From assembly GCA_023404345.1 (NCBI GenBank), contig JAEYCB010000041.1, forward strand, positions 15,640 through 79,639: DNA of 64,000 nucleotides, in the 5' to 3' direction. Position numbers and translations under genes: made by a program. Positions 7,927-17,754 of the stretch are shown here, in pieces. The DNA is from Bacillota bacterium (lineage in GTDB: Bacteria > Bacillota > Clostridia > Christensenellales > Aristaeellaceae). Position 1 is the first letter of the stretch. Each line of letters starts with the position of its first letter. Below the pieces are notes generated by a model. That model was not told where the DNA came from. It made no database searches and was given only the letters and a program-made list of their open reading frames with translations.

Positions 7927-10900
7927 CTAGCGCAGGGGAAAGGTGGCTTCGTGGATGCGACCATCATCGATGAGGATGAGCCGCCCATCGCGCAGCTGTT
8001 CACCGTCGGCGGTGGGAAAGGGACAATCGCGTGAGGCGTGCAGATGGTAGGTGGCCGTGCCAAAGCGGAAGGTCAAGCGCAGGACGTCCCAGGCGGCGGG
8101 GGCCACGGGCCGGAAGCGCAGCACGTTGCCCGTCTTTTGAAAACCCAGCAGCTGCGTCAGCACCACGTATTGCAGCCAGCTGGCACTGCCGGTGTACCAG
8201 GTCCAGCCGCCGCGTCCCCGCTGCTGGGGATTAGCGTATACATCCGCAGCCAGCGCATAGGGCTCCACACGGTAGCGCAGGGCCAGCTGGCGCGTGGCGG
8301 CATGTCTGATGGGCAGAAGGGCGCAGGCCAGCTCCCAGGCGCGGTCATCCTGTCCCAGTTGATGCAGCGCGGCCACGGCCCAGCAGGCGGCATGGGTGTA
8401 CTGCCCGCCGTTTTCGCGCACTCCGGGCAGATAGGCTGCGATGTAACCGGGCTGCTCCTGACCCTGAAAAGGCGGAGTAAAGAGCTTCATCAGGCCCACA
8501 TCCGGTTCGTAGAGCATGCGCCAGGCATTGTCCATGGCCAGAGCGCAGCGGTCGCGCGACACACCGCACATAACGCCCCAGGCCTGAGGCAGCAGGTCGA
8601 TACGGCATTCCTCATTTGCAGCGCTTCCAAGACGGCTTCCATCGTTATACCAGGCGCGCAGGTACCATGCACCGTCCCAGGCATAGCGGTCCAGCGAGGT
8701 TAGCAGGGTGTTTCGTCTGTCCAGAAGCCTGCGGGTATCTGCAGGCTCGCACAGGGGGGCGAACAGGCGCAGTACCTCGCACAGGAACATACCCAGCCAC
8801 ACGCTTTCACCGTTTTCGCCGCCTACGTTGTTCATGCCGTCGTTCCAGTCTCCGCCGCCCATCAGGGGCAGGCCGTGCGCGCCGCATGCCACATGGTCGA
8901 TGGCGCGCAGGCAGTGCAGGCGAAGCGGCTCGGAGATATTAGAAACCTCCGGGGTGAACAGGCGCTCGGTTTCTTCCTCAGAAAGCGGATCACCGCTGAG
9001 ATAGGGCGCCTCCTCGCTTAAAACGGAAGTGTCGCCGGTGATTTGTACGTACAGGGCGGTTACATAGGGCAAAAACAGCTTGTCATCACTGATGCGGGTG
9101 CGCACGCCGTAGCGGGGCGGATGCCACCAGTGCTGCACATCGCCTTCCTCGAACTGATGCGCGGCGCATTCCAGCAGGTGCTCGCGCACTGCCGCAGGCC
9201 GGGTATGCAGCATAGACAGCATATCCTGCAACTGATCGCGGAAACCAAATGCTCCGCCTGCCTGATAGAATCCCGCACGCATCCACAGCCGGGAAGCCTG
9301 TACCTGGTAGGGCAGCCACCTTCCCAACATCAGGGACAGGGCGGGGTCGGGCAGATCAAAGCGCAGGATGCTCAGACGATCCTCCCACTGCTGGCGCACG
9401 GCGTGCAGGCGCAAGGTAGCACCGTCACGGCGGAAGGCATCCACGGCATGAAGCAGCGCTTCCGCGTTGGCGCCATGGGCCAGCGCGACGGTTATGGTGC
9501 GTGTTTCTCCCGGCTTGAGGCGTACCTCATAGCAGACAACGGCCGTATCGCCAAAGTCGCTGGGCAGGTTTTCGCCGCCACACAGCGCGGCGGGAGCCAC
9601 ACCCCAGAGCCCCTGAAATACGCCCGAGCTCATGGTTGTGCTCATGGAAGGAAGCGGGTCCATGCCAAAAAGACCCGCCGCGCCTTCCAGGCACGGGTTT
9701 TGCATAAGCACCCCACCCTCCACGCGGCTGAGCGCCGTCAGCTGGGCGGCTGACGCCTGGACTGCGGGGGTGAAGATGCAGGTGTGCATCAGGGTGAGCG
9801 TGCGCTCTGCCAGATCCTCGTTGCGCAGCTGAACCACGCGTGCGCCGATGTTTGCCTCGCCGTCTGTAAAGCAGGTCATGCGGCAGTATACGCCGTAGCA
9901 GCTGCTTTCGTACGTCGTTTCTCCAGGGGCGTGGGTTATGCGAACGGGCATGTTGTGCCCCAGCGGTTGGCGGGTCAGGGACCAGATCAACCGGTTGGCA
10001 TCGTCGCGCAGAAAGAAGTTTTCCTCGCCGCGCGGAGTTACGCTGTCATTGGGCCAGCGGGTCAGACGGCCGGAATGGCTGTTTTCTGTATAGGTGAAAA
10101 TGAGTCCGCTTTCGCCCGCCAGCGTACCAAAACGATCCGAACAGAGTGGATTGCACCAGGGAGCGGGGGTTTGCCGTCCGGCGGGCAGGGTGATCACGTA
10201 GTTTCCGCTATCTTTGGTGAAGCCGCCGTAGCCATTGTCAAACAGCGGCGCATCCATTTCTGGCAGGGTGGGCTTCCATTGGGCGCTGGGACGGCACGTA
10301 TACAGCGGCCGGGCGTGCGCACTTACCTCCAGGGCGCGCAGCTGCTCCGCGAGCGAACCGCCGTCTGTAGAAAGCACCACGCGCGCCGCGGCGCGCAGCA
10401 GCCCCAGCTGGTCGGCTGTGAGACTGTCAAAAAGATGCACGCCGCTCTCCTTGCCGATCAATTCATGGCTATGGCAGGACTGGGCCAGGGCACTTAGCCG
10501 CTCGCGCAGCGGATGCCCATAGCCTGATGGCTGGGTAACGGCCAGCACCAGATCCACCCATAGGCCATGCATGCGGTACCATGCGTGCGCCTTGAGCAAA
10601 AGCTGTACCAAAGACAGGTCCTTGCCCTCGCGGCATTCCAGCAGCAAAATGGGCAGATCCCCACTGATGCCCATGCTCCACAATGCGCTGAGGGGCAAGG
10701 TGTTTTCCGGCGCGTAGCGCAGCTGGGCGGGCTGACCGGTGTAGCACAGCGCGCCTACCAGGCGCGAAACGCCGCCAAGCATGCCGGCAGAAAGCCCCAG
10801 ATAACGCGTCGTAACCAGCCCGCGCGTAAGGGCGGGGCCGTAAGAGCGCAGCGCACCATCCACCTGGCCATAGCGCTCCAGAAACGCGCCCGGCGCATCG

Positions 10901-13900
10901 CTTTCGCCTGCAAGAAGGGTGGAAAACACAAATTGCAGCTTTCCGCCGGGCGGCAGCACAAACTGACCGCGCAGGCTCAGGCAGGGCTCAACAACATCGC
11001 CCAGCGTATCGGCAATGGCGCTGATGGGCAATTCCAGCGCACGCGGCGCGTATACCGTGCGCCCGCGCCCCAGGAAAGCCGTGCGGTCGGTCTGCACGCG
11101 CAGCACGGTGAGGCTGGCGTCAGTGGCCATCAGATGCCACAGGCGTCGAATTTCACCGGATGAATCGCGCGGGCGGCGCATGGCGGCTACGCCGTATTTG
11201 CCAATCCGTCCGGTGCGCACAAACAGGTTTTGAAATGCTGGATGCGCCGCATCGTCGCGTTGGGGGGCCAGCGCGGGTTCCAGATAGCTGCACACCTCCA
11301 TCATGCGCTCCATGCCGCTGTGGTTGGTGAGCGTAAGGCATGCCAGGGCCGCACCGTCCAGAGGATTTACAAACAGACGCAGCTGACTTTCCACCTGGAA
11401 GCGTTCGTGTGTAAATACGGCCTGCGCCGTTTCAAAGCTGACTGATTGGGTAAGACCGGGGTCGGCCGCGTTCCAGTAGGCGCCGCTTTGTGAATCACGC
11501 AGGTAAAAGCGCATGCCGCTGGGCAGACGGCAGCTTTCTGAGAAGCGGGTGAGCATGATGCCGCTTCGGTTTAAAAAGCCGCCGCCCTGCGCGTCAATCA
11601 TCCAGGTGGTTCCGGCCCCATGCAAAAGATGGGCGTCGATAGGAAAGCGCATGGGCTGGGCCGTACGCTGGGCTACGGTGCAGGAAGGGGCTACCTCGCG
11701 CGTCGTGCGCCTGAGCGGATGGCGGATCAGCCCACGGGCGCGGAAAGACTTTTCTTCCAGCATAAGCCGGTAGGCCTGTGCGCGGGGAAGGCCGGAAAAC
11801 AGCCCGGCGATGTAGCCATCCTCCAAAACGTTGCACACGGCCAGAAGAATCATCCCCTGATGGTGCGCCATGTGACTGCGCACGATGCGCATGGGCTGGC
11901 CGTCGGTGCGCGCAGGCGAAAAATCGACCGCCTCAAACATGCCCAGCGGACCCTCCATGCCCAGAGACATGAGGCGCAACAGGTTTTGAAACGCGCCCTT
12001 GAGGTCTACGGACAAGGCCAGAAACGTTGCATAAGGCGCGATGACATCGCAGCTCTGGTCCGGATCCAGCGACAGGCGTGGCAGGCCAAAAGCCTTGTAA
12101 AGATAGTATAGATTGGGGTCGAAGGCGAAATAGCCGCTTTCGCTTACGCCAAACACGCCGCCGCGCCGGCAGCGCTTTTGCGCCTTGACGGCGCCACGGT
12201 ATACGCCGTCGAGCAGCGTGCCGCGCACCGCGGGCTGAAACAGCAGCGGCATGAGGTATTCAAACATGGTTCCATTGTAGCTGATGAGCGTTTGCCCGCC
12301 GCCCGGCACACGCGTATAGAGCCGCCCCAACCGGTACCAGTGGCGCACGGGCGCCTGTCCCAGCATGATGGCCACAAAACTGAGCAGGCGCGACTCACTG
12401 GCCATGAGGTCATAGTGGCCGGTAGTGGGCGTTTCCTCTTTGGCATGCACGCCGATGCGGAACAGCTCCGCTTCGGGGTCAAAAAGGGCGGCGAACTGCA
12501 TGCCCTCTGCCAACGCATCCATGCGGGCTGCCAGACCGTGATAGTGCGCACTTAGCTCGGGCAACAGAACGCGCACACCCTGCGCACAGGTGAGCAGGCA
12601 GGCTGCCAGGTTTCCGCTGTCCACCGAGGAAATGAATGGGGGCTCCAGCGGCGCCAGCGTGCGCGTGTCGTACCAGTTGTAAAGATGCCCCTGCCATTTG
12701 GGCAGCGCTTCCAGGGTGACGACTGTTTCCTCCATGCGCCGGGCCATTTCATCCGGCGACAGTAGTCGCAGCCGCTCTGCCGCTGCCAGCGCGCACAGGT
12801 ACAGACCGATATTGGTGGGTGAGGTGCGGTGTGATACGCCCTTGTTGGGCTCGATTTGCACGTTGTCGGGCGGCAGGCCATGATCGGCATCAGTTATGGC
12901 GGTTTCAAAGAAAGTAAGCGTTCCCCGGGCAACGCGCTCCAGCACTTCGCGCATATAGCCGGTGGGGTGCAGCGGGCGGCTAAGGGGCTGTTCCAGATAG
13001 GGAAGGACGAAGGGGAAGGCGGCCCACAGCGCGCCTGCCGAAATTCCCGCCGCCATTGCACCGCCAGGCAACAGCGAAAGCCCTGCCACCGCTGCGCCCG
13101 TGAACATGTTCAGATAGAAAAACAACATAGGCGGCTTATCCGATGGGCGGGAAAGCTGGGCCGCCGTGGTCCATGCCAGCAGATGGCGGCGGCTGAACCA
13201 CAGCCGGTACAGCGTGCGGACGATGGCATCAGCCTGCATGCCAGCTTCGCAGGGCAGCGCCGCAAGCCTTGCCAAAAGGGGCGGAAGGCCCCTCAGGCCC
13301 GCCGGAAGCACATAGGGCATTTCAGGCAGCAGGAGCGAGGCAAGGACAAGCCAGGTTTGACCTGCTGCTACCGCATAGGCGATGAGCATAATCCGCAGGG
13401 GAGAAATCAGGCTGCGCAGCAGGTTTTGCCAGATTTTGTGCCGGCCTTTGGCATCAAGCGTGCGTCTGGGCGGCCGCCATTGGGTTGGAAAGAGCCTGAA
13501 TACGTAAGGAAGAAGCTGCCAGTCGCCCCGTGTCCAGCGATGCAGGCGGTAGAGAAAACCCTTGAGAGTTTTGGGATGGCCGTCATAGAGGGTGATGTCG
13601 CTGGCCATGGCGCATCCGGCCAGTTCGCCTTCCAGCAGATCGTGGCTAAGCACGCAACCAGGCACAATGCTGTCTGCGGTAGCATCCAAAAAGGGAGCAG
13701 GGTCGATGATGCCCTTGCCCATGAAGGTGCCGCGCCGTAAGAGGTCCTGCGCCAGATCGGCGCTCAGGGCGTTGTAGGGGTCTGCGCCGCCGCTTCCACC
13801 CAGCAGCAGCGAAAGACGGCTGCCCACTGTATGGGCAGCGATTTCCATGCGTGGTTGCAAAACGCTCACGCCCCGCATGCGTCCCTGAACCTTCTGGCGC

Positions 13901-15735
13901 TTTTGCAGGGGATGAAGCATGCCGCCCACAAGTCTGAGCGCGGCACCGGGGGGTAAAATGGTGTCGCTGTCCAGCGTGATGACATAATGGTACTGCCCTT
14001 TCAGGCTTTCAACGGGCAGGGAGGCATAGGCAAAAGAATCTTCCACGGGCCGCCCGTCAATGAGCTTGAGCAGGGTTTCCAGACTGCCGCGCTTGCGTTC
14101 CCGGCTCATGTAAAGGTGATCGCGGCTTGAAAACACGCGTTCACGCTGCAGGTAAAAAAACGGATGGCCGGTATCCTCGCAAAGGGCGCGTACTGCCGCC
14201 GATGCGGCGGCCACGATGTCCGCGTCGCCGGAGAGTGTGCCGGTGAGACTGTCCTGAAAATCGCCCAGAAGCATAAAGTGCAGGTGCGCGTCCGGGTTGG
14301 CCTGGTGCAGTACTGACAGGTGCTTTGCCATAGCGATGGCATGTTTGGCATCCATGAGCATGGTGGGACACACCACAAGCGTCTGCGTGTCCAAATCCAG
14401 CTGGTCTACCTGAATGCGGGGAACCATCCGGGGACGCAGGCGGCGCAGCAGCACGATGGTTGCGGCCTGCTGCGCCGTATAGAGAAAGACAGCAGCAAAC
14501 AGAGGCCATATGAGTACCGGCAGACCAAGCGCCCAGGCGGCGGCAATCAGCGCCGCAAATGCCGTCCAGCTTGCCAGCTTCATCAGGCCGCAGGCATGCG
14601 GGGAGGCAAGGCTCCAAACGTGCGGAGCCTGCAAATAGCGCAGCAGCTGATGCAGACCGTCATCCAGAAGATAATACCCCACATGGCCGCGCACGCCCTC
14701 GCCGGCTCCCTGCGCCAGCGACAGAGCTCCCGCGCACACGGACAGCTCCGGGCGTCTGCTGCGCGCGGCGATGAGCGAAACCTGCCCGCGGTAATAAGCA
14801 CGGCTTTCTTGATCCATGGCGCAGTACACGCTGTCAGCGGACAGGACGGCGTGCACGGGGCTGAGGGATTCCAGCACACGCTGCCACGGCGTGCGACCGA
14901 TGGCACGCAGCGAGGTTATAGCATTGCCGACCCACAGGCAACTTTCCGCCTGGTGGGCGTGCTCCGATTCGGCCAGGCCGTCAGCAGACAGGCCGTGCCG
15001 ATCGAAATAGCGGTCCAGCCACAGCGTGCGGCCAGCCTCCTCCCCGGCACGCACCTGCGAAAGCAGCTGCTCCAGAAAGGCAGATTCGTGCTCGTTGCGC
15101 TTAAAAAGACGCATAGCCTGCCGCTGACGCCCATGGCGAAGCAAACGCTCCATGCGCACGGCGCACAGACGAGCCTGCTGCTTGCGCATGCACTGGTCCG
15201 CTGAATCGCAGATGAGTTCCAGAAGTGTAAGGCGCAGAGCCAGGGGCAGGCAGTCCATCTCCGGCACGGTAAAGGGAACGGCGCTCTGCCAAGCATCCAT
15301 GGCACGCGACAGACGCTCTCGGTCAAAAGCGGCGGCACTGTGGCCCACCACCTCGCGGGCAAACAGACATATCCGGGCAATAGCTTCCGATGAGCGTGGC
15401 AGGCGGGGCGTTCCTTCCAGCGCCAGACGCAGGGAGGCGATTTCCTCCTGCAAAAAGCGCCCGTTATCGCATAACCAGCGTGCGGCAGGCAAAAGATCCT
15501 CTGAAGGAAGCGCACTCAAAAATCGCACTGAACGCTCCAGCGATCCAAGCAGTCCGTGAGACATGCGAATTTTCGTGTGTCCGCGCCCTTCTGTTTCGGA
15601 TGCGAGCGCTTTGAGGTGAGATGGAAGAGCGTCGTCCAGAGTTGCATCCCGATAGGCGCGGGGCGCAGGCCGGTGCGTTCCCCATGCCAGCAAAAACAGA
15701 ATCGCCAGTCCGGCCGCCGATATAATCCAATGCAT
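7927..15735 (-). CDS. ndvB: cyclic beta-1,2-glucan synthase (NdvB/ChvB type, GT84 plus GH94)
   Basis: 2602 residues. The order is: N-terminal helix (1-20); long helical region; a membrane block near 385-430; a GT84 glycosyltransferase domain with DSDTILP near residue 587 and the RWTRGDWQ motif near 738; a second membrane block (about 780-960); a middle domain of the type now assigned transglycosylation/cyclisation activity (GH189); and beta-sandwich and catalytic parts of a GH94 phosphorylase-like domain with GGGDWNDGM near 2295. It should polymerise UDP-glucose to beta-1,2-glucan, cyclise it, and trim it at the inner membrane face. The ATG at 15735 was chosen for GGAGG 8 bases upstream. No NdvA/ChvA exporter is next to it. 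Confidence 0.9.
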   Translation of the reverse strand: MHWIISAAGLAILFLLAWGTHRPAPRAYRDATLDDALPSHLKALASETEGRGHTKIRMSHGLLGSLERSVRFLSALPSEDLLPAARWLCDNGRFLQEEIASLRLALEGTPRLPRSSEAIARICLFAREVVGHSAAAFDRERLSRAMDAWQSAVPFTVPEMDCLPLALRLTLLELICDSADQCMRKQQARLCAVRMERLLRHGRQRQAMRLFKRNEHESAFLEQLLSQVRAGEEAGRTLWLDRYFDRHGLSADGLAESEHAHQAESCLWVGNAITSLRAIGRTPWQRVLESLSPVHAVLSADSVYCAMDQESRAYYRGQVSLIAARSRRPELSVCAGALSLAQGAGEGVRGHVGYYLLDDGLHQLLRYLQAPHVWSLASPHACGLMKLASWTAFAALIAAAWALGLPVLIWPLFAAVFLYTAQQAATIVLLRRLRPRMVPRIQVDQLDLDTQTLVVCPTMLMDAKHAIAMAKHLSVLHQANPDAHLHFMLLGDFQDSLTGTLSGDADIVAAASAAVRALCEDTGHPFFYLQRERVFSSRDHLYMSRERKRGSLETLLKLIDGRPVEDSFAYASLPVESLKGQYHYVITLDSDTILPPGAALRLVGGMLHPLQKRQKVQGRMRGVSVLQPRMEIAAHTVGSRLSLLLGGSGGADPYNALSADLAQDLLRRGTFMGKGIIDPAPFLDATADSIVPGCVLSHDLLEGELAGCAMASDITLYDGHPKTLKGFLYRLHRWTRGDWQLLPYVFRLFPTQWRPPRRTLDAKGRHKIWQNLLRSLISPLRIMLIAYAVAAGQTWLVLASLLLPEMPYVLPAGLRGLPPLLARLAALPCEAGMQADAIVRTLYRLWFSRRHLLAWTTAAQLSRPSDKPPMLFFYLNMFTGAAVAGLSLLPGGAMAAGISAGALWAAFPFVLPYLEQPLSRPLHPTGYMREVLERVARGTLTFFETAITDADHGLPPDNVQIEPNKGVSHRTSPTNIGLYLCALAAAERLRLLSPDEMARRMEETVVTLEALPKWQGHLYNWYDTRTLAPLEPPFISSVDSGNLAACLLTCAQGVRVLLPELSAHYHGLAARMDALAEGMQFAALFDPEAELFRIGVHAKEETPTTGHYDLMASESRLLSFVAIMLGQAPVRHWYRLGRLYTRVPGGGQTLISYNGTMFEYLMPLLFQPAVRGTLLDGVYRGAVKAQKRCRRGGVFGVSESGYFAFDPNLYYLYKAFGLPRLSLDPDQSCDVIAPYATFLALSVDLKGAFQNLLRLMSLGMEGPLGMFEAVDFSPARTDGQPMRIVRSHMAHHQGMILLAVCNVLEDGYIAGLFSGLPRAQAYRLMLEEKSFRARGLIRHPLRRTTREVAPSCTVAQRTAQPMRFPIDAHLLHGAGTTWMIDAQGGGFLNRSGIMLTRFSESCRLPSGMRFYLRDSQSGAYWNAADPGLTQSVSFETAQAVFTHERFQVESQLRLFVNPLDGAALACLTLTNHSGMERMMEVCSYLEPALAPQRDDAAHPAFQNLFVRTGRIGKYGVAAMRRPRDSSGEIRRLWHLMATDASLTVLRVQTDRTAFLGRGRTVYAPRALELPISAIADTLGDVVEPCLSLRGQFVLPPGGKLQFVFSTLLAGESDAPGAFLERYGQVDGALRSYGPALTRGLVTTRYLGLSAGMLGGVSRLVGALCYTGQPAQLRYAPENTLPLSALWSMGISGDLPILLLECREGKDLSLVQLLLKAHAWYRMHGLWVDLVLAVTQPSGYGHPLRERLSALAQSCHSHELIGKESGVHLFDSLTADQLGLLRAAARVVLSTDGGSLAEQLRALEVSAHARPLYTCRPSAQWKPTLPEMDAPLFDNGYGGFTKDSGNYVITLPAGRQTPAPWCNPLCSDRFGTLAGESGLIFTYTENSHSGRLTRWPNDSVTPRGEENFFLRDDANRLIWSLTRQPLGHNMPVRITHAPGETTYESSCYGVYCRMTCFTDGEANIGARVVQLRNEDLAERTLTLMHTCIFTPAVQASAAQLTALSRVEGGVLMQNPCLEGAAGLFGMDPLPSMSTTMSSGVFQGLWGVAPAALCGGENLPSDFGDTAVVCYEVRLKPGETRTITVALAHGANAEALLHAVDAFRRDGATLRLHAVRQQWEDRLSILRFDLPDPALSLMLGRWLPYQVQASRLWMRAGFYQAGGAFGFRDQLQDMLSMLHTRPAAVREHLLECAAHQFEEGDVQHWWHPPRYGVRTRISDDKLFLPYVTALYVQITGDTSVLSEEAPYLSGDPLSEEETERLFTPEVSNISEPLRLHCLRAIDHVACGAHGLPLMGGGDWNDGMNNVGGENGESVWLGMFLCEVLRLFAPLCEPADTRRLLDRRNTLLTSLDRYAWDGAWYLRAWYNDGSRLGSAANEECRIDLLPQAWGVMCGVSRDRCALAMDNAWRMLYEPDVGLMKLFTPPFQGQEQPGYIAAYLPGVRENGGQYTHAACWAVAALHQLGQDDRAWELACALLPIRHAATRQLALRYRVEPYALAADVYANPQQRGRGGWTWYTGSASWLQYVVLTQLLGFQKTGNVLRFRPVAPAAWDVLRLTFRFGTATYHLHASRDCPFPTADGEQLRDGRLILIDDGRIHEATFPLR

Positions 15736-16048
15736 CAGGCAAACCTCCGCTATTGTGTACGGAGGGTAGTGTGTGCAGAGAATAGCAAAGTGATGTATTT
15801 TGCGGGATTTGTCTGAGCGGAGCAAACGCGCGTGTCGCCGCAGTGCCCAGGGTGCTTAAAATGCCAGAAGACGATCCGGCACGGATGCCTGCTGGTACCG
15901 CGGGGGAAAATGTAAAATCTCCCCTGTGCTTGGTTGCCTGCATGCACGCTTTGTGTTACAATAAAACATCGTGATTTCCCTGTGACACCGCACCGGGCTT
16001 CTCCCGGTTTGCCGTGCGCTGCAGAAGTGTTGTGAAGGATGTGACATC
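15736..16048. other. 313-base divergent intergenic region
   Basis: Contains the plus-strand promoter listed separately. For the leftward glucan synthase I see only a TATTCT-like -10 without a -35. No small gene is supported. Confidence 0.4.
15934..15962 (+). promoter_or_regulatory. sigma-A-type promoter of the secreted-protein gene at 16049
   Basis: TTGCCT, 17 bases and TACAAT, 87 bases upstream of the start. Confidence 0.55.
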
Positions 16049-17575
16049 ATGCGCAAAGCGATTCCCTGTCTTTTGTTGCTTTTGCTGCTGCTGGCATGCG
16101 CGCCTGCTCTGGCGGAAACATACGTATTTGACCAGCTTTATGCTACCATGGAAATGCCCGAGGGCTACATCGTGCTCACCCCGGACAACCTGACCGATTA
16201 TGCGGCCTGGCTGGAAGCGCGCGGTTCGTCCACGGAAAAGGCAACCAATGACTTTTTGGCCTGCGGGGTGCTGCTGCAGGCATGGACAGAGGAGGGAGAC
16301 GCGTGCTTTGAGCTGCGCGCCGTGCAGAACGAACGGTCCGCCTCGATTTTCGATGTTAACGAGCAGACCACCGAAGTGCGAGGAGCCTACCGTACCAGTC
16401 ACTATCCCAAAAACGAATACGAGGGGTATGATTTTACCACCTCCGAGTGGAAAAACACAGATAATGGACGCTTCCTGGTGCTGCGCTATACGAGGCGTGA
16501 CAACGGCGAAATCCTCTATCGTGGCTTCATGCGCCGCACCATACGCAACGGTTATGAAATCGACTTTGACATGCAGATTTACGGACGTTCCGTGACGAAT
16601 AAAGATAATACCAATCTTAACAAGATCTGGGAAACCTTCACCTTTGTAGAGGTGCTGCCCCTGCCGCCCAAGGCCAGTGCAAAGATCAACATTTCCGACG
16701 CGCCTCCCGCCGAAACCAACGAACAAGAATTTGAAATCGAGGGTACGGCAGCTGAGGGCGTGACGCTGACCGCCGTTGTGATGGGACTTAGCTATCCTGA
16801 ACCTATTGTGACCGAAGCAACGGCAGGCAAAAACGGCGAATTTTCCCTTCCTATCAGCCTTCCCAGAGAAGGCGTGTTCCTCATAACCATCACCGGCGAA
16901 TACCAGGGTGAGGAGGTCGTGGAGCTGGCCTATCCGGTCACTTATCAGCGCACGTTGCTCACCGTCAACTTTACCAGCAAGCCCGGAGACACCGTGTCCC
17001 AGGACGAGGTGGAATTTGCCGGAACCGCCGAACCCGGCGCCACCATCCAGATCTTCCTCAATGGCGAGGATGTCATGACCAAGAAGGTGACCAGTGCGGG
17101 CAAGTTCTCCTTCTCACTGGATGCAGAAGAGGAGGGCACCTATGAAGCGGTGCTGGCCTTCAGCAAGAAGGGGCTGGCAGACCGCCGGTTTACCTTCAGC
17201 TTCACCCGCAAGTGGACCGAAGAGGACATGATGGACTATCTGAACAAGCAGGCCATTTCCCCCTCCTACAGCCAGCTGATTGACAAGATGGAGGGCTATG
17301 AGGGCCGCATCATGGACTACAAGGCCTATATCACAGATATCAGCGAAAGCGGGGATGTTTATATCATCCGCATGGCGCTGAATCGGAAAAACGACGAGTA
17401 TAGCAACATCATTCTCGTTACCTCTGATGAAAAACCCAATTTCCAGGTGGACGAGCGCGTGATGATGTATGGCACCTGCGCAGGCATGTCGCTGAGCACC
17501 GGGGTGGAGGGAGAAGAAGAAAGCTCGGAAAGCTATCCCTGCTTTGAACTGTTGCTGTTTGCAACGCTGGAGTAG
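16049..17575 (+). CDS. secreted or lipoprotein of unknown function with Ig-like modules
   Basis: 508 residues. The signal sequence contains LLAC, which could be a lipobox, but an ordinary signal-peptidase site (APALA-E) is equally possible. The N-terminal 200 residues resemble the secreted PsbP-like or surface-sensing type domains of Clostridia only loosely. Residues about 215-390 contain two beta-rich modules, each with an FEIEGTAAEG or FAGTAEPGA motif typical of bacterial Ig-like/Big domains. The C-terminal about 100 residues (YLNKQAISPSYSQLIDKMEGYEG onward) look like an OB-type domain. I do not recognise the protein. It has its own promoter and terminator, so it is a single-gene unit. Confidence 0.8.
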   Translation: MRKAIPCLLLLLLLLACAPALAETYVFDQLYATMEMPEGYIVLTPDNLTDYAAWLEARGSSTEKATNDFLACGVLLQAWTEEGDACFELRAVQNERSASIFDVNEQTTEVRGAYRTSHYPKNEYEGYDFTTSEWKNTDNGRFLVLRYTRRDNGEILYRGFMRRTIRNGYEIDFDMQIYGRSVTNKDNTNLNKIWETFTFVEVLPLPPKASAKINISDAPPAETNEQEFEIEGTAAEGVTLTAVVMGLSYPEPIVTEATAGKNGEFSLPISLPREGVFLITITGEYQGEEVVELAYPVTYQRTLLTVNFTSKPGDTVSQDEVEFAGTAEPGATIQIFLNGEDVMTKKVTSAGKFSFSLDAEEEGTYEAVLAFSKKGLADRRFTFSFTRKWTEEDMMDYLNKQAISPSYSQLIDKMEGYEGRIMDYKAYITDISESGDVYIIRMALNRKNDEYSNIILVTSDEKPNFQVDERVMMYGTCAGMSLSTGVEGEEESSESYPCFELLLFATLE

Positions 17576-17594
17576 TGTATCTTTTGTCTATTGG

Positions 17595-17626
17595 ACCGGC
17601 TGCCAGACTATGGGCGGCCGGTTTTT
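17595..17626 (+). terminator. intrinsic terminator
   Basis: ACCGGCTGCC and GGCGGCCGGT form a 10-pair stem with one G-U, followed by TTTT, 20 bases past the stop of the upstream gene. Confidence 0.8.
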
Positions 17627-17679
17627 CTTCTGCAAACAAAAATTTTTGTAACACATTTGTGATAACTGTTTGAAAAGCC

Positions 17680-17708
17680 TTGTATTTTAGTAACGATTTT
17701 GATATACT
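17680..17708 (+). promoter_or_regulatory. sigma-A-type promoter
   Basis: TTGTAT, 17 bases and TATACT, 46 bases upstream of the flavoprotein start codon. Confidence 0.6.
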
Positions 17709-17754
17709 TTATCAAGGCGTGGTATAGGTTTATTCCACGCAGCAGGAGGTTGAA

